From Cytophagales bacterium (GTDB lineage: Bacteria > Bacteroidota > Bacteroidia > Cytophagales > Cyclobacteriaceae): a stretch of 40,584 nucleotides of DNA. Below, piece after piece: positions 16,619-25,419 of this stretch. How positions within the stretch are numbered: position 1 is the first letter of the stretch; every line of letters begins with the position of its first letter. The position numbers and the translations under genes are program-made. Below the pieces are notes generated by a model. The model searched no databases. It was given only the letters and a program-made list of their open reading frames with translations, and was not told the DNA's origin. The stretch is taken from positions 1 to 40,584 of the forward strand of contig WGNT01000132.1 in assembly GCA_016124425.1 (NCBI GenBank). The letters are read 5' to 3'.

Positions 16619-17668
16619 TCAGTTGTTTAGATTTATGACCATTTTTCCCAGCGACACGACAACTTTCAGGAGCCTGTCATGGATATTTTTACGCGCATCA
16701 GGGAATGATGTCCTGTTATAGCAGTCGATATAATCGCTCAGGTGTAAAAATAACTTGCTGCCACCATCTACCAATTCCACACTGATTTTCAGCCCGCTGG
16801 TAAACTCCAGTTGTACAAGATCCATGGGGCCGAGCTCCGGTGGTCCTTTTCGTCCGGTGAGTTTGTTTTGAAATAGTTCTTTTTTATAATCTGATATCGT
16901 TACCAATTCTTCGTTGATGCTGTCGGAGGGGGCCTTCAACCGAAAGCGGTCAAAAACCTTCTTGTTTTGCCCCTCGGAGGAGATGTTGAATGTCTTCTCC
17001 CCGTACAGTTTGTACATGATCTGAAGATCAACATGCTGCAAATAGATGCTTGATTCCCTTCTGACTAATCGGGTTACCATTTCCAACACAAGGGAGATGC
17101 ACTTTTTGGTATTTTCTATGGGATCAACAGCCAGCAGGATATGGTTTCTGTCATCGCAGGCCAACACGGTTCGCTCGTCTTCAAGTTCTTTTTGAAGAGC
17201 GGCTTTCAGTTGGTCGTAGCCGACGTGCGATTCCCGGTACCTCGCCTCGTTGCGAATTACTATCTTGTCTATTTGTTGGGATAAGATGTTTCCCTTAACC
17301 ACGGTCTTATTTTTGGCTTCATCTGAACTACTTGCGGTGAGGAAGTGATCCACCAACAACGCTGCCTGTTGATGCGCGTTCAGAACCAAAAATTTCCCCT
17401 CTCCATTGAGGTACCCGATGATCATCCGATTTAGTGCACTGTCAAAACCAAGGACAAAGTCCAATCCGGATTCTTTTGCAGCATCCGCTGTGGGCAATAA
17501 AAACTTAAAATTCAGGTTTTCATCATCGATTTTTCCAGGATCATAATAACGGATTTTGATTTCACTGTCCTGTACAAGATCATCTAATGCAAGGGTATCA
17601 GCATGTTGGGGGAGATATAAAATTCCCGTAATTTTTCTACCTTCATTAGTATCTTCAATATTTTCCAT
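16619..17668 (-). CDS. Unrecognised 349-aa cytoplasmic protein
   Basis: I do not recognise this protein. It has no signal peptide, no clear membrane segment and no catalytic motif I can name. It is rich in charged residues, with an acidic N-terminus and helical middle (YDQLKAALQKELEDERTVLA). The segment GPPELGPMDLVQLEFTSGLKISVELVDGG resembles a small beta-barrel, and the C-terminus is hydrophobic-helical (DRLLKVVVSLGKMVINLNN). The length, single clean frame and ordinary codon use support a real gene. It stands alone, diverging from the deacetylase gene with about 280 nt between them. Confidence 0.75.
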   Translation of the reverse strand: MENIEDTNEGRKITGILYLPQHADTLALDDLVQDSEIKIRYYDPGKIDDENLNFKFLLPTADAAKESGLDFVLGFDSALNRMIIGYLNGEGKFLVLNAHQQAALLVDHFLTASSSDEAKNKTVVKGNILSQQIDKIVIRNEARYRESHVGYDQLKAALQKELEDERTVLACDDRNHILLAVDPIENTKKCISLVLEMVTRLVRRESSIYLQHVDLQIMYKLYGEKTFNISSEGQNKKVFDRFRLKAPSDSINEELVTISDYKKELFQNKLTGRKGPPELGPMDLVQLEFTSGLKISVELVDGGSKLFLHLSDYIDCYNRTSFPDARKNIHDRLLKVVVSLGKMVINLNN

Positions 17669-17950
17669 TCGAATGTTTTTGTATTATTTCTAGAGTGAAC
17701 CTCATTAGGCGGGGATAATTCCATTTTCCTCATACAGGAGGACAAACTTTTGCTAAAATTATGTTCTTAAGCAATAGAAAGCAAATGAAAGATTTTATCA
17801 GCCGCTTAAAATGCCTCCCAACAAAGAATCCAATAGCAAAATTCTTTAGCGCCCCTCATTTTATCCGCAAAAAAAACACTTTCGGAAATAGTCCGTTTGT
17901 CTTTTTTAACGTAGATATAAGATAATATTTAGATTCACTCCATTATAGAT

Positions 17951-18952
17951 ATGATAAAGCAAACTCTTTGCCTTAACTTGATAGTAGCGTCTTTTTTTCT
18001 AAGCTATACCGGCAACGCCCAGACCTATGCGGAAAAAATGGGTTTTCCCGCAGGGGCTAAGGTCCTTATCTTACATGTAGATGATGCAGGCATGTCTTAT
18101 GAGGCCAATGAAGGAACAATCCTTTCCATGGAAAAGGGAGCGGCAAATTCATGTTCCGTCATGATGCCCTGTTCTTGGGTTCCTGATTACTTTTCCCATC
18201 TCAAGGACCATCCCGACACGGATGCAGGGGTTCACCTGACGCTTACCTCCGAGTGGAAGGGGTACCGTTGGGGACCGGTTTCCGGCCGCACCGTTACACC
18301 AACGTTGGTGGATGCAGGGGGGTATTTTTGGCCTGCTGTACGTGATGTCGTCATGCATGGTGATTCGGAAGAACTTTATTTGGAAATCAAGGCACAGGTA
18401 GACAAGTTTATTGCAATGGGGGTACAACCTGCACATCTTGATTCGCACATGGGTACCCTTTTTGCCAGTGAGCTGTTTCTCGAGAAGTACCTACAGCTAG
18501 GAATAGCGTACCAAATTCCAGTTATGTTTCCGGGCGGGCATGCGACGTGGATTCAGCAGGAAAGCAATGCATCTACACTCGATGTCGATCAGTTGCAGGC
18601 GATTGGAAAGATGCTTTGGGATGCCGGATTACCGGTATTGGACGATCTGCATACTGACAGCTACAGCTGGAAAATCGACCCCTCAATCGAGGGGAATGAT
18701 GCTGCAATTCAGTCGTTTAAGACCCAAAAATTCATAGAAACCATCCAACTGTTGGAGCCGGGGGTAACCCAGATTATCCTCCATGCGACCAATTCTACAC
18801 CGCATTTTGAGCGTATTTCACCAAGTGGTTCCTTGCGGAAAGGGGATATGCTAGCCATGATGGACCCCAAATTCCAACAGTTTCTTGTAGATGAAGGAGT
18901 CATCTTGACGACGTGGAGGGAACTGATGGAGCGGAGGAAGCAGGTGAAATGA
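17951..18952 (+). CDS. Secreted ChbG/YdjC-family polysaccharide deacetylase
   Basis: The 333-aa protein has a signal peptide (residues 1-24, ending GNAQ). The YdjC/ChbG fold is shown by LHVDDAGMSYEANEG (metal-binding Asp pair at about 44-45), GVHLTLTSEW (about 92-101) and HLDSHMGTLF (about 162-171), which together supply the Asp/His metal ligands and catalytic base. Members remove acetyl groups from chitooligosaccharides or other amino sugars. The secreted form is common in Bacteroidota. It is a single-gene unit with no chitin genes near, so the natural substrate is open. Confidence 0.88.
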   Translation: MIKQTLCLNLIVASFFLSYTGNAQTYAEKMGFPAGAKVLILHVDDAGMSYEANEGTILSMEKGAANSCSVMMPCSWVPDYFSHLKDHPDTDAGVHLTLTSEWKGYRWGPVSGRTVTPTLVDAGGYFWPAVRDVVMHGDSEELYLEIKAQVDKFIAMGVQPAHLDSHMGTLFASELFLEKYLQLGIAYQIPVMFPGGHATWIQQESNASTLDVDQLQAIGKMLWDAGLPVLDDLHTDSYSWKIDPSIEGNDAAIQSFKTQKFIETIQLLEPGVTQIILHATNSTPHFERISPSGSLRKGDMLAMMDPKFQQFLVDEGVILTTWRELMERRKQVK

Positions 18953-19263
18953 GTAGGGAATCTGTCGTTGGAGCGATAGCTAATCAGCGCTTTAACAGGC
19001 CGAGTACGTGTTATGGTGTTGCTTAAAAGGTCTGGAATTCTAGTTTCGAAAAATGATCTTCCAAATTCTTCTGGACTGTTTATATGGAATCATTTGTATA
19101 ACGGGGGGGACTTTGAAAGAAACGCGTCATCTTGAGCAGTTGAAAAGCCCAAGGATGAAGAGTTAATTGGCTAGCGCTTTGTGAAATTTTAAGGTGTCGG
19201 TATTTGTAAAAAGTCATCAAGGACAACTCTCTATATAGGTATAGAAGTCCCCGTCTTGATCTA
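18953..19263. other. Intergenic stretch between convergent genes
   Basis: This 311-nt stretch lies between the deacetylase and the ankyrin gene. I see no ORF with coding character, no RNA gene and no clear terminator hairpin. Confidence 0.5.
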
Positions 19264-20265
19264 CTAAGGTTCTGTAATAACTTGGTTTTTTTTCAGCCAT
19301 GCTACTACTTGATAGAATTCTTCGGGCATGGTTTCATTGCCGGCTTCAGCTTCGGCCCTTGCTTCCATAATGATGGTAGCAAGGTTGTTTCCATCGTCAG
19401 TTGTATAGGTGTAATCAGCATTTGCTTTTTCAAGCATATAAAGTACCAACCGCCACGTACGTTTCCACCCATGCCGCGCATTGTATGCTGCATACATAAC
19501 AGGTGTTAGATTTATATCATTCTTCGCATTTACATTTGCCCCTCTCTCTAAAAGTAAAATCGCTTTATCTATCGCCTCTTCATCGTTTGCGATTAGTTCA
19601 AACAAAAGTGGACTCGGATAAACAAAACCTTTGCAATTCGGATCGGCCCCTGCATCCAGCAATAAAGAAATCATTTCTAGGGGAAGATATTTTGTTGCTT
19701 CTGCCAGGGCGGGCGTGGTAGCTAGTCCTTTATCGATAAGGAATCTTATAACTGCTTTGTTTTTTTCATCATCAAATGGAAATTCTATAGGATTGGATCG
19801 TATTCTTATAGCAAATTGCAGATAATTTAAACCTTCTGCATTCCATATTTTATTACTTTTCAGTATAAGATCCTGACCGATTATGGCTTCTTTCAGTAGT
19901 GTCGTATCCCCCTGTTCAATTGCCGAAGCAATTCTTCGCTGCATTTTATCCGTGTAATAGGTAGTTGCAAAGGAACTCTTGCTTTTCCAAAACGCTGGCG
20001 CGTTGGACAATGAGATTCCAAGTGCTATAACAATTGGAAGGGCCGCAAAAAATCCTGAAAATATCAGCGTGAACGTAGACTGCTTGAAGTACAAAGGAAT
20101 AGCTGCAATGAGTATAAGAAATAGGCCAATTCCTAATAAAAAAAATGTCACCGATTTCTCATGGAGGTCAATAGGTTTCCCTTCTCTCGTCACAACGAGC
20201 GCAACAGTAAAAACAAACAGCCCAATCGTGTTGAGCCCAATTAATCCCCAGATGATTTTTATCAT
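19264..20265 (-). CDS. Membrane protein with ankyrin repeats
   Basis: The 333-aa protein has an N-terminal membrane part with three or four hydrophobic helices (about residues 1-95), then cytoplasmic or periplasmic ankyrin-like repeats. These include FLIDKGLATTPALAEATKYL, ISLLLDAGADPNCKGFVYPS, AILLLERGANVNAKNDINLT and YMLEKANADYTYTTDDGNNL. The repeats serve protein contacts; no enzyme domain is attached. It is a single-gene unit on the minus strand, downstream of but 91 nt from the sulfotransferase-like gene. The biological role is unknown. Confidence 0.8.
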   Translation of the reverse strand: MIKIIWGLIGLNTIGLFVFTVALVVTREGKPIDLHEKSVTFFLLGIGLFLILIAAIPLYFKQSTFTLIFSGFFAALPIVIALGISLSNAPAFWKSKSSFATTYYTDKMQRRIASAIEQGDTTLLKEAIIGQDLILKSNKIWNAEGLNYLQFAIRIRSNPIEFPFDDEKNKAVIRFLIDKGLATTPALAEATKYLPLEMISLLLDAGADPNCKGFVYPSPLLFELIANDEEAIDKAILLLERGANVNAKNDINLTPVMYAAYNARHGWKRTWRLVLYMLEKANADYTYTTDDGNNLATIIMEARAEAEAGNETMPEEFYQVVAWLKKNQVITEP

Positions 20266-20356
20266 GTCAAATAACAGGGCATTATCTAATTCATCCCAAT
20301 CTAAAATTTAGCAGAAGCAGTGACCATAGTGAGGCAGTTTGTACTACCCTGTACCT

Positions 20357-21088
20357 CTAAAGACTATGAACCATTAATTCCTCATAATATAGCTGACATT
20401 CGCGAAGCAAGGGAATTAATTTTTCAGGAAGCAGCGTATCCTTCGGTACATACGGTGCAAATCCGGTAGATTGGTGAACATTTCCATACCAATACGGTGC
20501 CCAAACCCCGTCTTCCTCCCGAGCTCCGGCTTTCCAGTGCAGCATTCCTTCATCAAACGGAATAGAAAGCCTTTCACAAAGTGCTGTCAGTTGATGCCTA
20601 GGGTTCAACAGGAGAGATTTCGAATCCACTACGGTGACTGGAATACCCCTAGCGGCGAGGTCATGCAGTAGTTCCACTTGGGCTTTGTAGCCAACGTCCA
20701 CCATCTGGGGGTTTTCGATGATTTTGCCGAAGGAGGACAACATCTCTTCAGGATCTCTTGTAAGAATTACGTTCTCTCCTTCTGCCATGAAATCCCTGTC
20801 CAAATCCAGTAAGTGATGGCACATATTTTTAAAAAAAAGGACCGGCTTTTCGTCGGTGGATAGCATCATCTGAATGACCTCTTCACCATCATGGGTCATG
20901 GTATCAAGTATTTCTTTTGCTCCGGGATGGTAGGACTGCGCGGATGAATGGCTTAGATAGAAGCCGTAAAGAGGTTCGTCATACACCTGTGTATCCTGTC
21001 TCTGCGCAAAGCTGTACATGAGGGCGGTAGATATATTTCTGGGGCCGGACCACAAAAAGATCCGTTTGGTATTGGTGTTTGCTTTCAT
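20357..21088 (-). CDS. Sulfotransferase-like protein paired with an aminotransferase
   Basis: The 243-aa protein is of the sulfotransferase fold. The PAPS-loop-like N-terminus is FLWSGPRNISTALMYSF (residues 11-27) and the 3'-phosphate-binding-like segment is VILTRDPEEMLSSF (about 106-119). The ATG follows the TAG of the aminotransferase gene with no base between, so the two are surely co-translated. Plant 'branched-chain aminotransferase-like' proteins are, as I recall, a fusion of just these two domains, which supports a joint function. The substrate is not known and true sulfate transfer is unproven for this subfamily. Confidence 0.8.
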   Translation of the reverse strand: MKANTNTKRIFLWSGPRNISTALMYSFAQRQDTQVYDEPLYGFYLSHSSAQSYHPGAKEILDTMTHDGEEVIQMMLSTDEKPVLFFKNMCHHLLDLDRDFMAEGENVILTRDPEEMLSSFGKIIENPQMVDVGYKAQVELLHDLAARGIPVTVVDSKSLLLNPRHQLTALCERLSIPFDEGMLHWKAGAREEDGVWAPYWYGNVHQSTGFAPYVPKDTLLPEKLIPLLRECQLYYEELMVHSL

Positions 21089-22006
21089 CTACGCTGTTTC
21101 GATTTCTTCCTGAATTAACAAATCATACCAATCACTCAATTGTCGGGTTACGGGTCCAAAAATCCCTTCGCCGATGGTCTTTCCGTCAATTTTTATCACG
21201 GGTGTCAATCCTCCGAATGTACCGGTGACAAACGCTTCATCAGCGCCATAGACATCAAAAAGCGAAAAGTCTTTTTGCCTGCAAATCAGGCCATATCGTT
21301 CACATAATTCGATAACATGACCTCTGGTAATGCCGTTCATGCAATACTGCCCGGTAGAAGTCCACACTTCCCTGCCTTTTACCATAAAGAAATTGGTCGA
21401 GTTGCAAGTTGCAACGAACCCATTCACGTCGAGCATCAGGGCTTCATCTGCGCCTGCCTCAATTGCCTGAATCAGCGCTTGAACTTCGTGAAGTTTGCTG
21501 TGACAATTAAGTCTTGGGTCCAAATAATCTGGGGAACCCCTTCGGATGGTACTTGTCCATAGGCTTATTCCGCGGTTTTTGTTTTCTTGAGAAGCTTGCT
21601 TATGCTCGGCAACGATGACCACATTGGGGCCTGAAATGGTAAAACGAGGATCCTGCGAAGGCGTCTTTTTGATTCCCCTCGTAACCATCACCCTTACATG
21701 CACATGGTCTTTCATCCGGTTTGCATCAAGGGTCTGCATGATATTGGCTTTGAGCGCTTCTCTTGCGAAAGGGAGCGCCATGCCGATTACCTTGGCAGAT
21801 TGCCAAAGGCGATCCAGGTGTTTATCCAAAAAAAGCATTTTTCCCGCATGATATCGAAACGCTTCCCAGACGCCATCGCCAACCAGATAACCGCTGTCAA
21901 ACACGGAAATCTTTGCATCTTCCCTGGGAAGCAACTCCCCGTTAATCCATATTTTTATATCCTTGTTTCTAGGATCTTCCAGTGCGTTGTGCGTTCCTTT
22001 TACCAT
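21089..22006 (-). CDS. Class IV aminotransferase (BCAT/DAAT-like)
   Basis: The 305-aa PLP enzyme is of fold type IV. Signatures are WINGELLPREDAKISVFDSG (about 20-39), VRVMVTRG (about 104-111), the Schiff-base Lys in CHSKLHEVQAL (K171), and the PLP-phosphate region EALMLDVNGFVATCNSTNFF. The family includes branched-chain, D-alanine and aminodeoxychorismate enzymes, and the sequence alone does not fix the substrate. The neighbouring sulfotransferase-like gene abuts it and a kelch gene lies 44 nt upstream, so this is probably the middle gene of a three-gene operon rather than the housekeeping ilvE. Confidence 0.85.
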   Translation of the reverse strand: MVKGTHNALEDPRNKDIKIWINGELLPREDAKISVFDSGYLVGDGVWEAFRYHAGKMLFLDKHLDRLWQSAKVIGMALPFAREALKANIMQTLDANRMKDHVHVRVMVTRGIKKTPSQDPRFTISGPNVVIVAEHKQASQENKNRGISLWTSTIRRGSPDYLDPRLNCHSKLHEVQALIQAIEAGADEALMLDVNGFVATCNSTNFFMVKGREVWTSTGQYCMNGITRGHVIELCERYGLICRQKDFSLFDVYGADEAFVTGTFGGLTPVIKIDGKTIGEGIFGPVTRQLSDWYDLLIQEEIETA

Positions 22007-22050
22007 ATTCTACGTTCTTGTATAGCTCGGGATGAAGATTTGAGGTGACT

Positions 22051-23013
22051 TTACTCCATTACTTCGAGGCTTGTAAGTTCGGGATTTCCGCCGCGATTTC
22101 CACAACCTGCCGCAACAAAATATTTCCCTAAAAGTGGTACTACCTGCATCCCATGGCGTCCACGGACTAAGGAAGGCATATGCTTCCATGATTTGCCAGG
22201 CTCAAAGTATTCCACTTCGGCATGCGCTTCCACTTGATTGATGCTTTCTCCTCCGACCACGATAAATCCACTTTTATAAGGCACGGTGGAGCTTCCGGCA
22301 CGCTGTGTTGGCAAATCATCCCGGCTGTCAAGCGTATTCCATTGCTGTGTTTTAAAGTCGTACACATCTACCTCTCCGTAGGTGAGCTCGAACGTATGGC
22401 CTTCCTTGGCAAATGACTTTCGCCCACCTACAGCGTAAAGTTTATCATCTACTACCACTGCCTGAAAGTGGTCCCGTACCCGAGGTAGGTCGGGCAAGGT
22501 ACGCCATTCCCCAGTCTTTGGATCATACTCATCCAAGTAGTCCCTGTTATCCGCCCAGTGCCCATCTGCTATGCCGCCTACGATGTAAAACTTGTCTTGA
22601 TACACAACGACGCCAGCAGCGCCTCGTCTTCTTTCGGCAGGAATCTCATCACCACGCATCCAGCTATCTGACGCCGGATCGTAGGTATACACGTAGGGTA
22701 CAGGTGTTTCATGTGGATATCCCCCGGTAAAGGCTCCGATGACATATATTTTATCCTTATAGGGGACTGCCTGGTAATGATGCATTTCCAAGGGGGCCAT
22801 CGCTTTCATTTCCCATGAATTGGTAGTGGGGTCATAGGCTTCTACCGGCTTCATGCCGCGCCCTCCCATAAGATATAGTTTGTCACCTATGGCCGCTGCA
22901 GCGCATTCATGCCGTGCGGTACATTCAACCGTAGGGTGCAACATGGACCAGCCCTGTGCAAGTACAGTGCTTTGGAATAATAGGGCTGAAATAAAAATTA
23001 ATAGCATTTTCAT
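22051..23013 (-). CDS. Secreted kelch-repeat beta-propeller protein
   Basis: The protein is about 320 aa with a signal peptide ending STVLAQ, followed by kelch blades with the double-Gly and Tyr/Trp pattern: AAAIGDKLYLMGGRGMKPVE, VPYKDKIYVIGAFTGGYP, VVYQDKFYIVGGIADGHW, VVVDDKLYAVGGRKSF. It is probably periplasmic. The ATG at 23011-23013 is preferred over the TTG six bases earlier because it gives a cleaner signal peptide. It heads the unit with the aminotransferase and sulfotransferase-like genes, although a secreted propeller is an odd partner for two cytoplasmic enzymes. Confidence 0.82.
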   Translation of the reverse strand: MKMLLIFISALLFQSTVLAQGWSMLHPTVECTARHECAAAAIGDKLYLMGGRGMKPVEAYDPTTNSWEMKAMAPLEMHHYQAVPYKDKIYVIGAFTGGYPHETPVPYVYTYDPASDSWMRGDEIPAERRRGAAGVVVYQDKFYIVGGIADGHWADNRDYLDEYDPKTGEWRTLPDLPRVRDHFQAVVVDDKLYAVGGRKSFAKEGHTFELTYGEVDVYDFKTQQWNTLDSRDDLPTQRAGSSTVPYKSGFIVVGGESINQVEAHAEVEYFEPGKSWKHMPSLVRGRHGMQVVPLLGKYFVAAGCGNRGGNPELTSLEVME

Positions 23014-23212
23014 GAGCAAAAGGATTAGGTAAATTGAAAGACAAGGTAGGAATTTTGATGCGTAAAACGGTAAGGCAGCTATATTTCTCCCCTAGTAAGG
23101 CATCACTATAGGAAACTCCCCGTGCGGGAAATAGGGTAAATGTACTTGCTAGTCATAATCTAAAATAGTGTTAAAACTAACCTAAGCAATTTATTATTTG
23201 TTAAAATGGGAG

Positions 23213-23226
23213 TTAACGATCGTTAA
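23213..23226. promoter_or_regulatory. Perfect 14-bp palindrome, probable operator
   Basis: TTAACGATCGTTAA is a perfect palindrome between the divergent kelch operon and the gene at 23290, 63 nt before that ATG. Its size and symmetry are those of a dimeric repressor or activator site. No regulator gene is adjacent; the nearest is the OhrR-like protein at 24795. Confidence 0.5.
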
Positions 23227-23289
23227 TTTTTTTTATTCCATTTTTAAGTAGGTACATTGATTTATGATTTCACGTAAATTCGTTTGGGT

Positions 23290-23973
23290 ATGACGGTCAA
23301 TTTCTGTTTGATTTGGCAATCGATATTGCTTTTATTTTTTCTCGCCCAGCCTTCTCGGGCGCAAGAAAATACAGTCACCTTTCGTGCCAAATTGGTTGAT
23401 AATACCACCCAACAACCAGTTACTGGGGCACACATACGTAGTAGAAAGCAGCAGGCCATAAGCAATGGCGATGGCTTTTTTGAAATTACCTTCCCTCCAG
23501 GAACACCACTTCGGATAAGCCATGTAGGCTATGAAGCTGTTGTACTTGATTCAGTTACAGAAGCCGCAGACCTGCAAACCATCGCACTCATTCCAGTTAT
23601 GGTATATTTAGACGAGGTGACAGTAACCCCATTGCCATCGGAAGTTGCATTTAAGCAGCTGATGCTAGAGACGAACGTCCCGCTTAGCCGGGAGGAGGTG
23701 AATATGGAATCGAATATTGCTTACATGCAACGTATTCGCCATTTGGCTTATTTCCACGACATGACTAGTTATAATATGCTAATCGGGAAAATGAACACCC
23801 CTGGAAATGTAACGTTGCTTTCCAGCAATCCTTCTTTAGGGATAATTGGCATAATCAAACGGCTACGTCAAGATCGAACGGTCCCTGGCAGATCTCCACG
23901 TAGTGACCACATCCCCTCGCTTTTGAACGCCTATAGAAGAAAAGGAGGTGCCTACAGCTGGCTTTTTGAATGA
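23290..23973 (+). CDS. CarboxypepD_reg-like secreted protein
   Basis: The protein is about 227 aa with a signal peptide ending PSRAQ, then a carboxypeptidase-regulatory-like beta-sandwich (about 30-110: TFRAKLVDNTTQQPVTGAHI, then GFFEITFPPGTPLRISHVGY and LDEVTVTPLP). This is the domain that often precedes TonB-dependent receptors, but here no receptor follows. The second half (MESNIAYMQRIRHLAYFHDM, then a Gly/Arg-rich tail ending SWLFE) is unrecognised but typical of small Bacteroidota envelope proteins with this domain. The ATG at 23290 is preferred to the TTG at 23284. Confidence 0.8.
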   Translation: MTVNFCLIWQSILLLFFLAQPSRAQENTVTFRAKLVDNTTQQPVTGAHIRSRKQQAISNGDGFFEITFPPGTPLRISHVGYEAVVLDSVTEAADLQTIALIPVMVYLDEVTVTPLPSEVAFKQLMLETNVPLSREEVNMESNIAYMQRIRHLAYFHDMTSYNMLIGKMNTPGNVTLLSSNPSLGIIGIIKRLRQDRTVPGRSPRSDHIPSLLNAYRRKGGAYSWLFE

Positions 23974-24289
23974 CTATTGAAATGATGGAAATTGGGCTTA
24001 GGAAAGTCAGTGGTAATCCAAACCAATACACCGTTTGTGTAAAAAATGGTATATCTATAGCTGAAGCGAGTATGGTGTGAAAAGAAATAGTGTAACTTGA
24101 CGCCCCTGTATTGCTTTTGAATACATGAAATCGAGCCAGCCTATCGGACAGGCAGGCATGAGGAAAAACTCACACGGAGATAATTATTTAACAAGCTACC
24201 CGGATCTAATCAGAGTAAGTTCGGGCCAATGAAAGAACATTTATAACCAGATAAGACATTACTTAAAGACATCTTTTTTTCAAAAGGCC
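23974..24289. other. Intergenic stretch with a short hairpin-like repeat
   Basis: No supported gene. The segment around 24135-24155 (GCCTATCGGACAGGCAGGC) has the look of a widespread intergenic repeat with GCCT/AGGC arms. A 32-codon frame at 23982-24080 exists but has no support. Confidence 0.4.
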
Positions 24290-24673
24290 TTGCGCATCCT
24301 GTTGGGTGCATTTATGATATTGGCAGCGGTAGGGCACCTCTCCTTTCAGCGGGAGGAGTTTCAGGCACAGGTTCCTAGCTGGATACCGATGAGCAAAGAC
24401 CTAGTCGTAATTCTCTCTGGAGTGGTGGAGCTTGCGTTAGGCTTGGCCATGTTGTTTTGGAAGAGCCAGCGGGTATTGGTTGGCCTTTCACTGGCTGCTT
24501 TTTTTGTGCTCGTGTTTCCCGGCAACATTGCGCAATATATGAACGGGACGGACGCATTTGGTCTGGATACCGACCGCGCGAGGTTTATTCGCCTTTTTTT
24601 CCAGCCAGTATTGATCATTTGGGCACTATGGTCTACAGGGGCATTAAAGGCGATGCGTTCAGACATAACATAA
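24290..24673 (+). CDS. DoxX-like small membrane protein
   Basis: The protein is about 127 aa with four predicted membrane helices, beginning LRILLGAFMILAAVGHLSF, with VVILSGVVELALGLAMLFW in the middle and FFQPVLIIWALW near the end. It fits the DoxX-like/MauE-like membrane family. The start is uncertain: the only usual codon near the first helix is a TTG at 24290, and the open frame continues upstream to a stop at 24230 without an ATG. The OhrR-like regulator lies 121 nt downstream in the same direction. DoxX proteins are often linked to oxidative stress, which would suit control by that regulator. Confidence 0.72.
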   Translation: MRILLGAFMILAAVGHLSFQREEFQAQVPSWIPMSKDLVVILSGVVELALGLAMLFWKSQRVLVGLSLAAFFVLVFPGNIAQYMNGTDAFGLDTDRARFIRLFFQPVLIIWALWSTGALKAMRSDIT

Positions 24674-24794
24674 AATGCTAGGAAAGTTTGGTAGATGAGG
24701 ATGGAAATCCAGAAGGCGCCTTTCCAACAACATTATAACAGATAGGGAACGATGTCAAAAGACTAGTTGACCTTTGAAAGCTAAATGATAACCC

Positions 24795-25232
24795 ATGCAC
24801 ACCGGCCGATTAAAATTAGAATATCAACTTTGTTTTCCAATATATGCGACCTCCAGAATCATCACCAAACTATACCAGCCCCATTTAATAAAAATTGATC
24901 TCACTTATCCGCAATATCTGGTTCTGATGGTTCTTTGGGAAAAAAATAGCCAAAGCGTGTCGGATATCTGTTCTTTGCTACTTTTAGAGACGAACACGCT
25001 GACTCCGCTCCTAAAACGTTTGGAAGGTAAAGGGTTTATACGAAGAGCACGTTCTTCTTCTGACGAACGCAGTGTGATAGTGGAACTTACTGAAAAAGGC
25101 ATACAGACTAAGGAGGCTGCTGCGCCTATTCCCTCCAAGGTTTTCGAATCCATCAAAACTGAAAATATTTCCTTGGAAGATCTTTTCCACGTTAAATCTG
25201 TTCTTACCGAAATCATTCGGATGAAAAGCTGA
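24795..25232 (+). CDS. MarR-family regulator of the OhrR type
   Basis: The 145-aa winged-HTH protein has an N-terminus matching OhrR regulators: LEYQLCFPIYATSRIITKLY with the peroxide-sensing Cys at residue 13, then IDLTYPQYLVLMVLWEKN. The recognition helix is ETNTLTPLLKRLEGKGFI and the wing is RRARSSSDERSVIVELTEKG. OhrR binds operators as a dimer and lets go when Cys is oxidised by organic hydroperoxides. No ohr gene, the usual target, lies nearby; the closest candidate target is the DoxX-like gene upstream. Confidence 0.88.
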   Translation: MHTGRLKLEYQLCFPIYATSRIITKLYQPHLIKIDLTYPQYLVLMVLWEKNSQSVSDICSLLLLETNTLTPLLKRLEGKGFIRRARSSSDERSVIVELTEKGIQTKEAAAPIPSKVFESIKTENISLEDLFHVKSVLTEIIRMKS

Positions 25233-25419
25233 GATTTTTAATTTCTTATCTTACCTATTTTTAGTTTCTTTCGATAAATTACAGCTATTACGTGGCGATT
25301 GACTCGTAACGGTCACGCCTGAGAAGAGGCTTTGTTTGATGAGGTGTATGAAAAATACCTCCGCTGATGTTGGTAGGCCATTCCTGAAGCCGGTTTACCT
25401 TTTGCACACAGTTTGGACA

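Noticed and set aside
23982..24080. 32-codon ORF (MMEIGLRKVSGNP...) after the CarboxypepD_reg-like gene
   Set aside because: Too short, no family, no upstream signals; likely chance.
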